Source: an uncultured Oscillospiraceae bacterium (lineage in GTDB: Bacteria > Bacillota > Clostridia > Oscillospirales > Oscillospiraceae). Taken from it: DNA of 7,173 nt. Positions within the stretch are counted from its first letter, which is position 1. Every line of letters starts with the position of its first letter. This document shows positions 1 through 5,977 of the stretch, one piece after another. Where the stretch lies: positions 1 through 7,173 of the forward strand of contig CAAGIE010000001.1 in NCBI GenBank assembly GCA_900769835.1. Reading direction: 5' to 3'. The notes below the pieces were generated by a model. That model was not told the origin of the DNA, made no database searches, and saw only the letters and a program-made list of their open reading frames with translations. The translations under genes were made by a program, and so were the position numbers.

Positions 1-576
1 CAGTTCAGCGGTACGGCGAGCCACATACTTGTGGGAGGTGCCGTGGAAGCCGTAACGACGGATGGAGTCGTTCTCGTAGTACTCGGTGGGGATTGCGTAA
101 CGGTATGCCTTGGGAGGCATAGTCATATGGAAAGCAGTGTCAAACACAGCTACCTGGGGAGTCTTGGGCATAACAGCCTGGCAAGCCTCGATACCCATCA
201 GGTTAGCGGGGTTGTGAAGGGGTCCCAGGGGGATGCACTTCTTGATAGCGGTGATCACATCATCGTTGATGATGCAGGAATCGAAGAACTCCATACCGCC
301 GTGGAGCACGCGGTGACCAACAGCGTCGATCTCATCCACGCTCTTGATAACGCCGCACTCGGGATCCTGCAGGATCTCCAGAGTTGCTGCAATTGCCTCG
401 GAGTGGGTGGGCATAGGAATGTCCTTAACGATCTTGTTGTCGCCGACCTTGTGGTTCAGACGGCCGTCGATGCCGATACGCTCGCACAGACCCTTAGCGG
501 AAACGTTGCCGGTCTGGGGATCCATCAGCTGGTACTTCAGGCTGGAAGAGCCTGCATTGATGATCAAAACATTCAT
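1..576 (-). CDS. ackA: Acetate kinase, N-terminal 192 residues (cut by window edge)
   Basis: Acetate kinase interconverts acetate plus ATP with acetyl phosphate plus ADP in the cytoplasm; in fermenters it makes ATP by substrate-level phosphorylation, with phosphotransacetylase (Pta) supplying acetyl phosphate. Reading the minus strand from the ATG at 576-574 gives an open frame to the window edge. It begins MNVLIINAGSSSLKYQL, the ASKHA-family phosphate loop, with Asn7 at the expected place. Further family landmarks are VGHRVLHGG (residues 87-94, Arg89), VFDTAFHMTMP (about 144-154, Asp146) and YGFHGTSHKYV (about 175-185, His178), which match the catalytic Arg, Asp and His of known acetate kinases. 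The family is usually about 400 residues, so roughly half is present. The start is supported by AGGAGG at 591-586, nine bases upstream. It diverges from tmcAL and has its own promoter, so no pta gene precedes it in the transcript. The reading frame is intact and identification is very secure. Confidence 0.97.
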   Translation of the reverse strand, partial: MNVLIINAGSSSLKYQLMDPQTGNVSAKGLCERIGIDGRLNHKVGDNKIVKDIPMPTHSEAIAATLEILQDPECGVIKSVDEIDAVGHRVLHGGMEFFDSCIINDDVITAIKKCIPLGPLHNPANLMGIEACQAVMPKTPQVAVFDTAFHMTMPPKAYRYAIPTEYYENDSIRRYGFHGTSHKYVARRTAEL

Positions 577-648
577 TTGAAACATCCTCCTGAAAAATTA
601 TGATTTTCTTTTTTGTCATTTTGTGGTAATATAGACATAGCTAAAGTT

Positions 649-677
649 ATTCTATACCAAAGTTTCAAAATTCTCAA
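649..677 (-). promoter_or_regulatory. Sigma-A-type promoter of ackA
   Basis: On the minus strand TTGAGA (677-672) is followed after exactly 17 bases by TAGAAT (654-649). Each box matches the sigma-A consensus at five of six positions. Transcription should begin near 642, giving a leader of about 65 bases before the ackA ATG at 576. The rest of the 577-717 gap is A/T-rich and shows no riboswitch-like structure and no clear catabolite-response (cre) site. A matching plus-strand promoter for tmcAL must lie in the same stretch, but only weak candidates are visible, such as TAGACA at 632-637 with TATACC at 653-658 at a short 15-base spacing. Confidence 0.7.
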
Positions 678-687
678 CCCCTTTGAG
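673..687. repeat. Small inverted repeat over the ackA -35 box
   Basis: CTCAA at 673-677 and TTGAG at 683-687 form a 5-bp inverted repeat separated by five bases. One arm overlaps the -35 hexamer of the proposed ackA promoter. The position would suit an operator, but such a short repeat is easily produced by chance in an A/T-rich intergenic region. Confidence 0.25.
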
Positions 688-700
688 CAAACTTTTTTCA

Positions 701-708
701 GAAAGGAG
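701..708 (+). promoter_or_regulatory. Ribosome binding site fixing the tmcAL start
   Basis: GAAAGGAG ends nine bases before the ATG at 718. It decides the start, because the frame stays open upstream to a TTG at 613. That upstream extension carries no family sequence and covers the ackA promoter, so 718 is preferred. Confidence 0.85.
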
Positions 709-717
709 CGACTTTTT

Positions 718-1854
718 ATGGAAATCACAGGCATTATTTGCGAATACAACCCTTTTCATCTGGGTCACGCCAAGCAGATCCGCAAAATTCGGCAAGATTC
801 CGACAGCGGTATCGTATGCCTGATGAGTGGTAACTTCGTCCAGCGGGGCGAGCCTGCCATCGTAGATAAGTCGCTTCGGGCGGAAGCCGCCGTAAATTGC
901 GGCGCGGATCTGGTGCTGGAAATGCCCATCACCGCTTCCCTTTCCTCCGCAGAGGGTTTTGCGGCAAAAAGTGTGGAGATTTTGGGTAAGTTCTGCCACA
1001 AACTTTCCTTTGGCGCAGAGCATCCTGATCGGGATGGGCTGATGGCCACCGCAAAGGCACTGCTTTCCGACGAATTTTCCCGGCATCTGCGAGATGCGCT
1101 GGATACCGGCATCTCCTTCCCCGCCGCCCGTCAAAAGGCTTTGGAGACTATGGGCGCGGATAGCACGTCCTTGATCTGTCCCAACGACATTCTGGCGGTG
1201 GAATACTGCAAGGCCATTCTGGCGCAGGGCGTTGCTATGAAGCCCGCCCCCATTCAACGGGAGGGCAACTATCACGCAGATGCGCCGGATGGAGAAAACC
1301 CCTCCGCTACCTCACTGCGGAAGATGCTTTTGGAAGGCAAGTCCGTCAGCCCTTACCTCCCTCAGGAGGCCGGCAATATATTTGAGGGCGCGAATCTTCA
1401 CGCACTATCCTATGGCGAGCGAGCCGTCCTCAGCAAACTCCGCACTATGACGGAGGAGGAATTCTCCCGCGTTCCCTACGGCTCGGAGGGTCTGTGGAGA
1501 AAACTGATGCACGCATCCCGCTCCTGCGCCACTTTGGAAGAACTCTTTGCCGCAGTGAAATCCAAGCGCTACACCTACACCCGGATCGCACGGATGGTGC
1601 TATGCGCCTTTTTGGATATTGACACCCGGTTACTGGAGGAGCCTGTCCCCTATGTACGGGTGCTGGCCTTTAACGAAAAGGGTCGGGAGATCCTGAAGAT
1701 TGCAAGGCAGCGCGGCGAATTTATAAACGCAGGACAAAAGACTGAACTCCCCTACCAGATCCTCGAAAATCGCTGCGGAGATCTGTACGGTCTGTTTGCC
1801 CGCAATCCGGAAGCACCCGGCGCAGAGGGTCGGCGCAGAGTCATAAGTTTATAA
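718..1854 (+). CDS. tmcAL: tRNA(Met) cytidine acetate ligase TmcAL (YlbM family)
   Basis: TmcAL, formerly annotated as a nucleotidyltransferase or DUF795 protein, activates acetate with ATP and transfers the acetyl group to the wobble cytidine (C34) of elongator tRNA-Met, giving N4-acetylcytidine. The 378-residue product is close to the usual length of about 400. It begins MEITGIICEYNPFHLGH, with the HxGH nucleotide-binding signature at residues 14-17. Family blocks follow in order: SGNFVQRGEPA (37-47), CPNDILAVEYCKA (154-166), SATSLRKML (196-204) and the basic KSKRYTYTRIARM (281-293), the last probably a tRNA contact. The protein has no signal peptide or membrane segment. It starts 141 bp from the ackA start on the opposite strand, and its stop runs straight into a terminator, so it is probably monocistronic. 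Related Firmicutes also keep this gene near acetate or ribosomal-protein genes. The function comes from homology to the Bacillus subtilis enzyme. Confidence 0.93.
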   Translation: MEITGIICEYNPFHLGHAKQIRKIRQDSDSGIVCLMSGNFVQRGEPAIVDKSLRAEAAVNCGADLVLEMPITASLSSAEGFAAKSVEILGKFCHKLSFGAEHPDRDGLMATAKALLSDEFSRHLRDALDTGISFPAARQKALETMGADSTSLICPNDILAVEYCKAILAQGVAMKPAPIQREGNYHADAPDGENPSATSLRKMLLEGKSVSPYLPQEAGNIFEGANLHALSYGERAVLSKLRTMTEEEFSRVPYGSEGLWRKLMHASRSCATLEELFAAVKSKRYTYTRIARMVLCAFLDIDTRLLEEPVPYVRVLAFNEKGREILKIARQRGEFINAGQKTELPYQILENRCGDLYGLFARNPEAPGAEGRRRVISL

Positions 1855-1884
1855 AAAAACTGCACTCAATGAGTGCAGTTTTTT
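1854..1884. terminator. Bidirectional intrinsic terminator between tmcAL and gtrA
   Basis: A perfect 9-bp stem (ACTGCACTC at 1859-1867, GAGTGCAGT at 1871-1879) closes a 3-base loop. It is flanked by A's on the left and T's on the right, so a U-tract follows the hairpin in either direction. It overlaps the last base of the tmcAL stop codon and ends two bases from the gtrA stop codon, so it serves both converging genes. Confidence 0.93.
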
Positions 1885-1885
1885 C

Positions 1886-2293
1886 TTATTTCTTTACAGC
1901 CGTATCGATACTGCCGCGGAACACCACAAGTCGATAATAGAGGAATTCCAGCACGAAATTGGCCACCATAGTTGTGCCCTCTGCCAAAAACGCATTCCAG
2001 TTGTGGCTTGTCATCAGGTCCATACACCAGGCGGACAACGGTGCAAACACAACGTAAAACGCGGCCACCTTCAGCATTGCCACCGGGACATTATTGGCGG
2101 ATTGGAATGTGAATTTGCGGTTCAGGGTGAAATTCCACAAAACCGATGCGATCAACGCAAGGAGGTTACACAACCACTCCTGCGGGATCTTCAGCAAAGA
2201 AAACGTCAGGGTAAATGTCAGCAACTGGATCACGCCTGCGCTTACTGACAGTAAAAGGTATTTTACTACCCGTATCCACTCTTTATTCTTCAT
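1886..2293 (-). CDS. GtrA-family small membrane protein
   Basis: The 135-residue product has the size and layout of the GtrA family, four-helix inner-membrane proteins linked to moving undecaprenyl-phosphate sugars or glycosylating surface polymers such as O-antigen or teichoic acid. Hydrophobic segments lie at about 9-33, 38-57, 71-93 and 104-122. The second ends in NFTLNRKFTF (54-63) and the fourth in NFVLEFLYYRLVVF (112-125), the two recurring Asn-Phe/Arg motifs of the family. It is the last gene of the thyA operon. Its ribosome site, AAGGCGGAG at 2307-2299, overlaps the stop codon of the deacetylase gene, which suggests translational coupling. The substrate cannot be read from the sequence, and no partner glycosyltransferase is visible in the window. 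The nearest functional hint is the neighbouring cell-wall deacetylase. Confidence 0.9.
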   Translation of the reverse strand: MKNKEWIRVVKYLLLSVSAGVIQLLTFTLTFSLLKIPQEWLCNLLALIASVLWNFTLNRKFTFQSANNVPVAMLKVAAFYVVFAPLSAWCMDLMTSHNWNAFLAEGTTMVANFVLEFLYYRLVVFRGSIDTAVKK

Positions 2294-2305
2294 TCGATCT
2301 CCGCC

Positions 2306-3787
2306 TTAATTATAGACGCCGTGATGGGCGCCGGGACTGTCTGCAGTGATGGGCTGGAAGGTATAGCCATTCATCAAACCCCAGATAATGATTTTTTCCA
2401 CCGCGTCCACGCTGAACCAGTGGGTATCGTGCTGCAGGACAACGGCATTCCGGCAACCGGACACGCCATTGATCACGTTGCGGAACACTTCCTCGGCACT
2501 ACTTGCGCCGCCGGCATCCTGACTGTCCACGTTCCAGTCGAAATAATGGTAGCCACGCTCGGTAACCGCCTGCACCAGACGGGTCATAATGCCACGGTTA
2601 TACTGGGCGCTGAGGGTATTGGAACTGCCACCGGGGAATCGCAGAAGCATCGGTTTTATGCCGGTGTACTGCTCAATGATACCCTGCATCTTCTCCAGAT
2701 CTGCAAAATATGCGCTTTCGCTGGCGTAGACCTGGTCAAAACGGTGGGTGGCGGTATGGATTGCCACAGTATGACCCTCTGCCGCAGCGCGGGTCAGGGT
2801 GCTATAATAGCCGCCGCTATCCACCACGAAGAATGTGGCCTTTACATTATACTGCGCCAGAACATCTAATAAACGCTCCGTATGGCGGCTGGGGCCATCG
2901 TCAAAGGTCAGGTAGATCACCTTACCGTTAGGAGGCGCGCAATCTGCCGGATCAAAGGGCAGAACCACCACTGTGCGGGATACCACACCGGTGTTTTCAA
3001 ATTCGTCGGTTGCGGAATAGGTCAGCACATAGGTGCCGGGGGTGAAGCCATCCACATAGCCCTCTACCGTAATGGTATCGGTGATATCGCCCATCACATC
3101 GTCCACGGCGGTACAACCGGGGTCGACAAAGTCCTTACCGGCTTTCATTGTGAGATAGGCATCTCCCAGCAGGGTCATTTTCGGCGCCGCGGGGTCACCG
3201 TAGACCACCAGGCGCTGGGCGGTGGCGGTATTGCCGGAACTATCGGTCACGGTATAGTAGACCATACCGTTCTCTTCCTTCCGGATCACCTGATCGGTGA
3301 GGTCGCCATCGTAGTTATCGGTGGCGGTGAAGCCCTCCTCCTGATAGGGTTGACCGGGCAAGGTGAACACCGCGGGATCGGACTGCAGGGTGATCACCGG
3401 CAGTTGGGTATCCACCACGTGAACCACCCGGGTAACAGAGTCTTCCCGCTTCTGATAGGTGGCGGTATAGACGATCTCGTAGGTGCCTACCTTGGTAGTA
3501 TCTACTTCCCCGGTGACTTTCGGCTGGAGTTTGCCGAATTTCTCAGGTTTCTTTTTATTGAAGTATTTTGCCTCTGCGCCGGATTCGGTATAGCGCTCTC
3601 CTACCTCCAGGGTGATCTCGCTCTCACCCAGCAATTTCACCTGCACAACGGTATTTGCTTTCTGCCGAAACAGCAACACCACAGATGTGATGAGAATTGC
3701 GACCATCAGGGCGCAAAATACAGTCAGGGCCATACGGATGGTGCGTTGTCTTTTTCTTTGTCTTGCTCGTTCTGCTCTTGTGTCCAT
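2306..3787 (-). CDS. Membrane-anchored polysaccharide deacetylase with Ig-like repeats
   Basis: A 493-residue type II membrane protein. The first 19 residues are rich in Arg and Lys, a single transmembrane helix lies at about 20-41, and the rest should face outside. Three beta-sandwich repeats of the DUF5011 / bacterial Ig-like type follow (about 49-125, 130-196 and 203-276), with typical phrases such as VGTYEIVYTAT, TATDNYDGDLTD and PGTYVLTYSATD. The C-terminal NodB domain (about 288-482) has all five motifs: TFDDGPS (294-300, catalytic Asp296, metal-binding Asp297), HTATH (344-348, metal-binding His344 and His348), RFPGG (383-387), DWNVDSQD (417-424) and LQH (451-453, His453). It should therefore be an active metal-dependent carbohydrate esterase family 4 enzyme, probably removing N-acetyl groups from peptidoglycan or another wall glycan. 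Peptidoglycan deacetylation commonly gives lysozyme resistance, but the substrate here is inferred. The start is supported by AGGAGG at 3800-3795. It lies 20 bp after folA, in the thyA operon. Confidence 0.93.
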   Translation of the reverse strand: MDTRAERARQRKRQRTIRMALTVFCALMVAILITSVVLLFRQKANTVVQVKLLGESEITLEVGERYTESGAEAKYFNKKKPEKFGKLQPKVTGEVDTTKVGTYEIVYTATYQKREDSVTRVVHVVDTQLPVITLQSDPAVFTLPGQPYQEEGFTATDNYDGDLTDQVIRKEENGMVYYTVTDSSGNTATAQRLVVYGDPAAPKMTLLGDAYLTMKAGKDFVDPGCTAVDDVMGDITDTITVEGYVDGFTPGTYVLTYSATDEFENTGVVSRTVVVLPFDPADCAPPNGKVIYLTFDDGPSRHTERLLDVLAQYNVKATFFVVDSGGYYSTLTRAAAEGHTVAIHTATHRFDQVYASESAYFADLEKMQGIIEQYTGIKPMLLRFPGGSSNTLSAQYNRGIMTRLVQAVTERGYHYFDWNVDSQDAGGASSAEEVFRNVINGVSGCRNAVVLQHDTHWFSVDAVEKIIIWGLMNGYTFQPITADSPGAHHGVYN

Positions 3788-3807
3788 ATATGGCCCTCCT
3801 TTTCTGA

Positions 3808-4287
3808 TTATTTCCGCTTATAGCAACACATTTCGTATGCCACACCGTTCTCCTCACCGGACTGGAGGATCTCCTGAAGTTGCCAGGCGGGATCTTCGTC
3901 CAGATTGGGAAAATAGGTGTCGGACTCGGGGGTGCAATGCACCTTTGTCACATAAGCGGTATCGCACAGAGGAAGCATCTGACGATAGATACTGCCGCCG
4001 CCGATGACCATAGCGCGATCCACGGTCTTTGCCAGTTCTGCCGCCTGCTCCGGAGAGTTGCAGACAGTGAAGCCGGGGATCTCCGTCCGGTTGCGGGTCA
4101 GGGCCACATTCACTCTGCCGGGAAGGGGCTTCTGACCGGGAAAATCTTCGATGGTTCTTCTGCCCACGATGACCATAGCGCCCCGGGTGGTTTCCCGGAA
4201 GAACTTACGGTCGGCAGAAAGAGCGATGGGCTGGGTGCCATCTTTACCGATGCCCCAGTCGTCATAAACTGCTACGATGAGCTCCAT
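3808..4287 (-). CDS. folA: Dihydrofolate reductase
   Basis: Reduces dihydrofolate to tetrahydrofolate with NADPH in the cytoplasm; it is the target of trimethoprim. The 159-residue length is exactly typical. Family landmarks in order are WGIG (11-14), the substrate-pocket Asp26 in ALSADRKFFRETT, MVIVGRRTIEDF (38-49), LPGRVNVALTRN (55-66, Arg58 for the folate glutamate), MVIGGGSIYRQMLP (93-106, NADPH-binding glycines) and DTYFP (123-127). An oddity is QPI at 19-21, where most bacterial enzymes have the L/M-P-W motif, so the conserved active-site Trp (Trp22 in E. coli numbering) is replaced by Ile. Asp26 and the cofactor motifs remain, so the enzyme should be active. The gene begins 15 bp after thyA, with AAGGAG at 4301-4296, and recycles the dihydrofolate that ThyA produces. 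Confidence 0.95.
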   Translation of the reverse strand: MELIVAVYDDWGIGKDGTQPIALSADRKFFRETTRGAMVIVGRRTIEDFPGQKPLPGRVNVALTRNRTEIPGFTVCNSPEQAAELAKTVDRAMVIGGGSIYRQMLPLCDTAYVTKVHCTPESDTYFPNLDEDPAWQLQEILQSGEENGVAYEMCCYKRK

Positions 4288-4302
4288 AATGACCGCTCCT
4301 TA

Positions 4303-5133
4303 TCAGATCGCCATGGGGATCTCAAAATCAAAGGGATGGAACCGGTAGTCCTCCACCTTGAAACTGTCCTTTGTGAAGGAATAGAAATCGGTGACGGTGG
4401 GATCCAGGGTCACCTTGGGTGCGGGGAAGCCCTCTTTTTCCAGCATTGCCTTTACGGCGGGGATATGGCGGTCGTAGATATGGCAGTCGGCGATCACGTG
4501 GACCAACTCGCCTGCCTCCAGACCTGCCACCTGCGCCATCATCATCAGAAGCATTGCATACTGGCACACATTCCAGTTGTTGGCGGTGAGCATATCCTGG
4601 CTGCGCTGGTTCAGAATACCGTTGAGGGTATTGCCGCTGACGTTGAAGGTCATAGAATAGGCGCAGGGATACAGATTCATTTCGTGGAGATCCTGGAAGG
4701 TGTAGATATTGGTCAGGATACGGCGGGATGCGGGATTGTTCTTCAGGTCGTAGATCACACGATCCACCTGGTCAAACTCGCCCTCTTTATACTGATGCTT
4801 GACGCCCAACTGGTAGCCGTATGCCTTGCCGATGGTGCCGTCTTCGCCGGCCCACTCGTCCCAAACGTGGCTGCCCAGATCGCAGATGCGGTTGGACTTC
4901 TTCTGCCAGATCCACAGAAGTTCGTCCAGCGCGCTCTTCCAATAGGTGCGGCGCAGGGTCATCAGGGGAAATTCCTCTTTCAGGTTATAGCGGTTCACCA
5001 CACCGAATTTCTTGACGGTATGGGCGGGCGTGCCGTCTGCCCAACGGGGACGCACCTCCAAATCGGTATCGTAAAAACCGTTTTCCAAAATATCCAGGCA
5101 CGTTGCCCGATACAATTCATCCGCTCTGCTCAT
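4303..5133 (-). CDS. thyA: Thymidylate synthase, ThyA type
   Basis: Methylates dUMP to dTMP with 5,10-methylene-tetrahydrofolate as both carbon donor and reductant, releasing dihydrofolate. The 276-residue product carries the ThyA active site: Glu71 in ELLWIW, Trp91 and Trp94 in HVWDEW, Arg137-Arg138 in SRR, catalytic Cys157 in LYPCAY, Arg177, Ser178 and Asp180 in NQRSQD, Asn188, and His218 and Tyr220 in DCHIYDRH. It ends in PMAI, like the functional C-terminus of the family. The region after the catalytic cysteine differs from the common PPCH, having Ala158 instead of His. That, together with DGTPAHT (33-39) and DFYSFTKDSFK (249-259), resembles the Bacillus subtilis ThyA / phage phi3T branch rather than the E. 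coli branch. It is the first gene of a four-gene operon, with AGGAGG at 5146-5141 seven bases from the ATG and a clear promoter upstream. Confidence 0.96.
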   Translation of the reverse strand: MSRADELYRATCLDILENGFYDTDLEVRPRWADGTPAHTVKKFGVVNRYNLKEEFPLMTLRRTYWKSALDELLWIWQKKSNRICDLGSHVWDEWAGEDGTIGKAYGYQLGVKHQYKEGEFDQVDRVIYDLKNNPASRRILTNIYTFQDLHEMNLYPCAYSMTFNVSGNTLNGILNQRSQDMLTANNWNVCQYAMLLMMMAQVAGLEAGELVHVIADCHIYDRHIPAVKAMLEKEGFPAPKVTLDPTVTDFYSFTKDSFKVEDYRFHPFDFEIPMAI

Positions 5134-5161
5134 AATTTGACCTCCTATGTCAATTTTTCTT

Positions 5162-5190
5162 ATTATAGCACAGCAATATTCCTTTTTCCA
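5162..5190 (-). promoter_or_regulatory. Promoter of the thyA-folA-deacetylase-gtrA operon
   Basis: On the minus strand there is a perfect TATAAT (5167-5162) preceded directly by TGC, making an extended -10 element. TGGAAA (5190-5185) lies 17 bases upstream as a weaker -35 box (four of six matches to TTGACA). Transcription should start near 5155, leaving only about 22 bases of leader that carry the AGGAGG ribosome site. That leaves no room for a riboswitch or attenuator, so constitutive expression is likely. Confidence 0.85.
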
Positions 5191-5201
5191 TCTTTTTTTA
5201 T

Positions 5202-5234
5202 AAAAAAGGCGGCGCTTTTTTGCGCCGCCTTTTT
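5202..5234 (-). terminator. Intrinsic terminator after the ABC transporter operon
   Basis: An 8-bp pure G/C stem (GGCGGCGC at 5208-5215, GCGCCGCC at 5222-5229) has a 6-base loop. On the minus strand it is preceded by AAAAA and followed by TTTTTT (5207-5202). It lies four bases past the stop codon of the ATPase gene and 11 bases before the thyA -35 box, so it separates the two operons. Flanking A and T tracts would also let it act on the plus strand, where no gene needs it. Confidence 0.94.
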
Positions 5235-5238
5235 CTGT

Positions 5239-5976
5239 TTAATTGTTTCTGAAACGCATCAAAAATTCCTTTGTTTCCTGACGCTGGGGATTGCCAAAAA
5301 CTTCCTCAGGAGTGCCCTGCTCGCAGATCACACCGTTGTTCATATAGACCACACGGTTGCTGACGTCCCGGGCAAAGGCCATTTCGTGGGTGACCACCAG
5401 CATGGTCATACCCTCCTGCGCCAGATTCTTCATAACTTCCAGCACTTCGCCCACCATTTCGGGATCCAGAGCGGAGGTGGGTTCGTCGAACAACAATACC
5501 TCGGGGTTCATTGCCAGCGCACGGGCGATGGCCACTCTCTGCTTCTGGCCACCGGAGATCTGGCGGGGCTTTGCGTTGATGTAGGGCGCCATACCTACCT
5601 TTTGCAGGTAGTACATTGCGGTTTCTCTTGCCTCTTCCTTGCTTTTGCCCAGCACCCGCATCTGACCGATCATACAGTTTTTCAGGACGGTCATATTGTT
5701 AAAGAGGTTAAAGGACTGGAACACCATACCAACGTGCTTACGATATTCAGGGGCTTTTACCTTGCGGGATGCCACGTTCTTCTCCTTGAAGATGATCTCA
5801 CCGGCAGTGGGCGTTTCCAGAAGGTTGATGCAACGCAGAAGCGTGGACTTGCCGGAACCGGAGGCGCCGATAATGGAGATCACATCGCCCCGATTGACGG
5901 AGAAATCGATATCCCGCAACACCACATTGCTGCCAAAGGCCTTGGACAAGTGGTTGACTTGTAAGATCTTTTCCAT
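5239..5976 (-). CDS. Polar amino-acid ABC importer, ATP-binding protein (GlnQ/HisP-like)
   Basis: The cytoplasmic ATPase that powers uptake by the adjacent permease. The 245-residue length fits the PAAT subfamily. Motifs are complete: Walker A GASGSGKST (37-45), Q-loop Gln87 in VFQSFNLF, signature ISGGQKQR (140-147), Walker B LLFDEP (161-166, catalytic Glu165), D-loop SALD (168-171) and switch His197 in VTHEM. The signature begins with Ile rather than the more common Leu, a conservative change. The phrases FQSFNLFNNMTVL and LDPEMVGEVL are characteristic of amino-acid importers. The ATG lies one base beyond the permease stop codon, and its AGGAGG (5991-5986) is inside the permease gene, so the two are probably translationally coupled. 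The exact amino acid cannot be told from the ATPase. It is the last gene before a strong terminator. Confidence 0.95.
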   Translation of the reverse strand: MEKILQVNHLSKAFGSNVVLRDIDFSVNRGDVISIIGASGSGKSTLLRCINLLETPTAGEIIFKEKNVASRKVKAPEYRKHVGMVFQSFNLFNNMTVLKNCMIGQMRVLGKSKEEARETAMYYLQKVGMAPYINAKPRQISGGQKQRVAIARALAMNPEVLLFDEPTSALDPEMVGEVLEVMKNLAQEGMTMLVVTHEMAFARDVSNRVVYMNNGVICEQGTPEEVFGNPQRQETKEFLMRFRNN

Positions 5977-5977
5977 A

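Noticed and set aside
31..603. A 190-codon plus-strand open frame opposite ackA
   Set aside because: The minus strand gives an unbroken acetate kinase sequence with all motifs; the plus-strand frame resembles no family and has no ribosome site.
613..717. N-terminal extension of TmcAL from a TTG at 613
   Set aside because: The added 35 residues have no family similarity, lie over the ackA promoter, and the ATG at 718 has a good ribosome site and matches the family start.
2882..3823. A 313-codon plus-strand open frame opposite the deacetylase
   Set aside because: It is antisense to the Ig-like repeats and N-terminus of the deacetylase, with low-complexity Gly/His/Ile content and no start signal.
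5134..5238. A riboswitch or folate/purine-responsive leader before thyA
   Set aside because: The predicted leader is only about 22 bases; the hairpin upstream is the terminator of the previous operon and lies before the promoter.
3880..5964. A 694-codon open frame on the plus strand opposite folA, thyA and the ATPase gene
   Set aside because: It spans three well-identified genes and their intergenic regions on the other strand, has no recognisable domain and is rich in His, Gly and Val as expected from an antisense frame of G/C-biased codons. It is a shadow.
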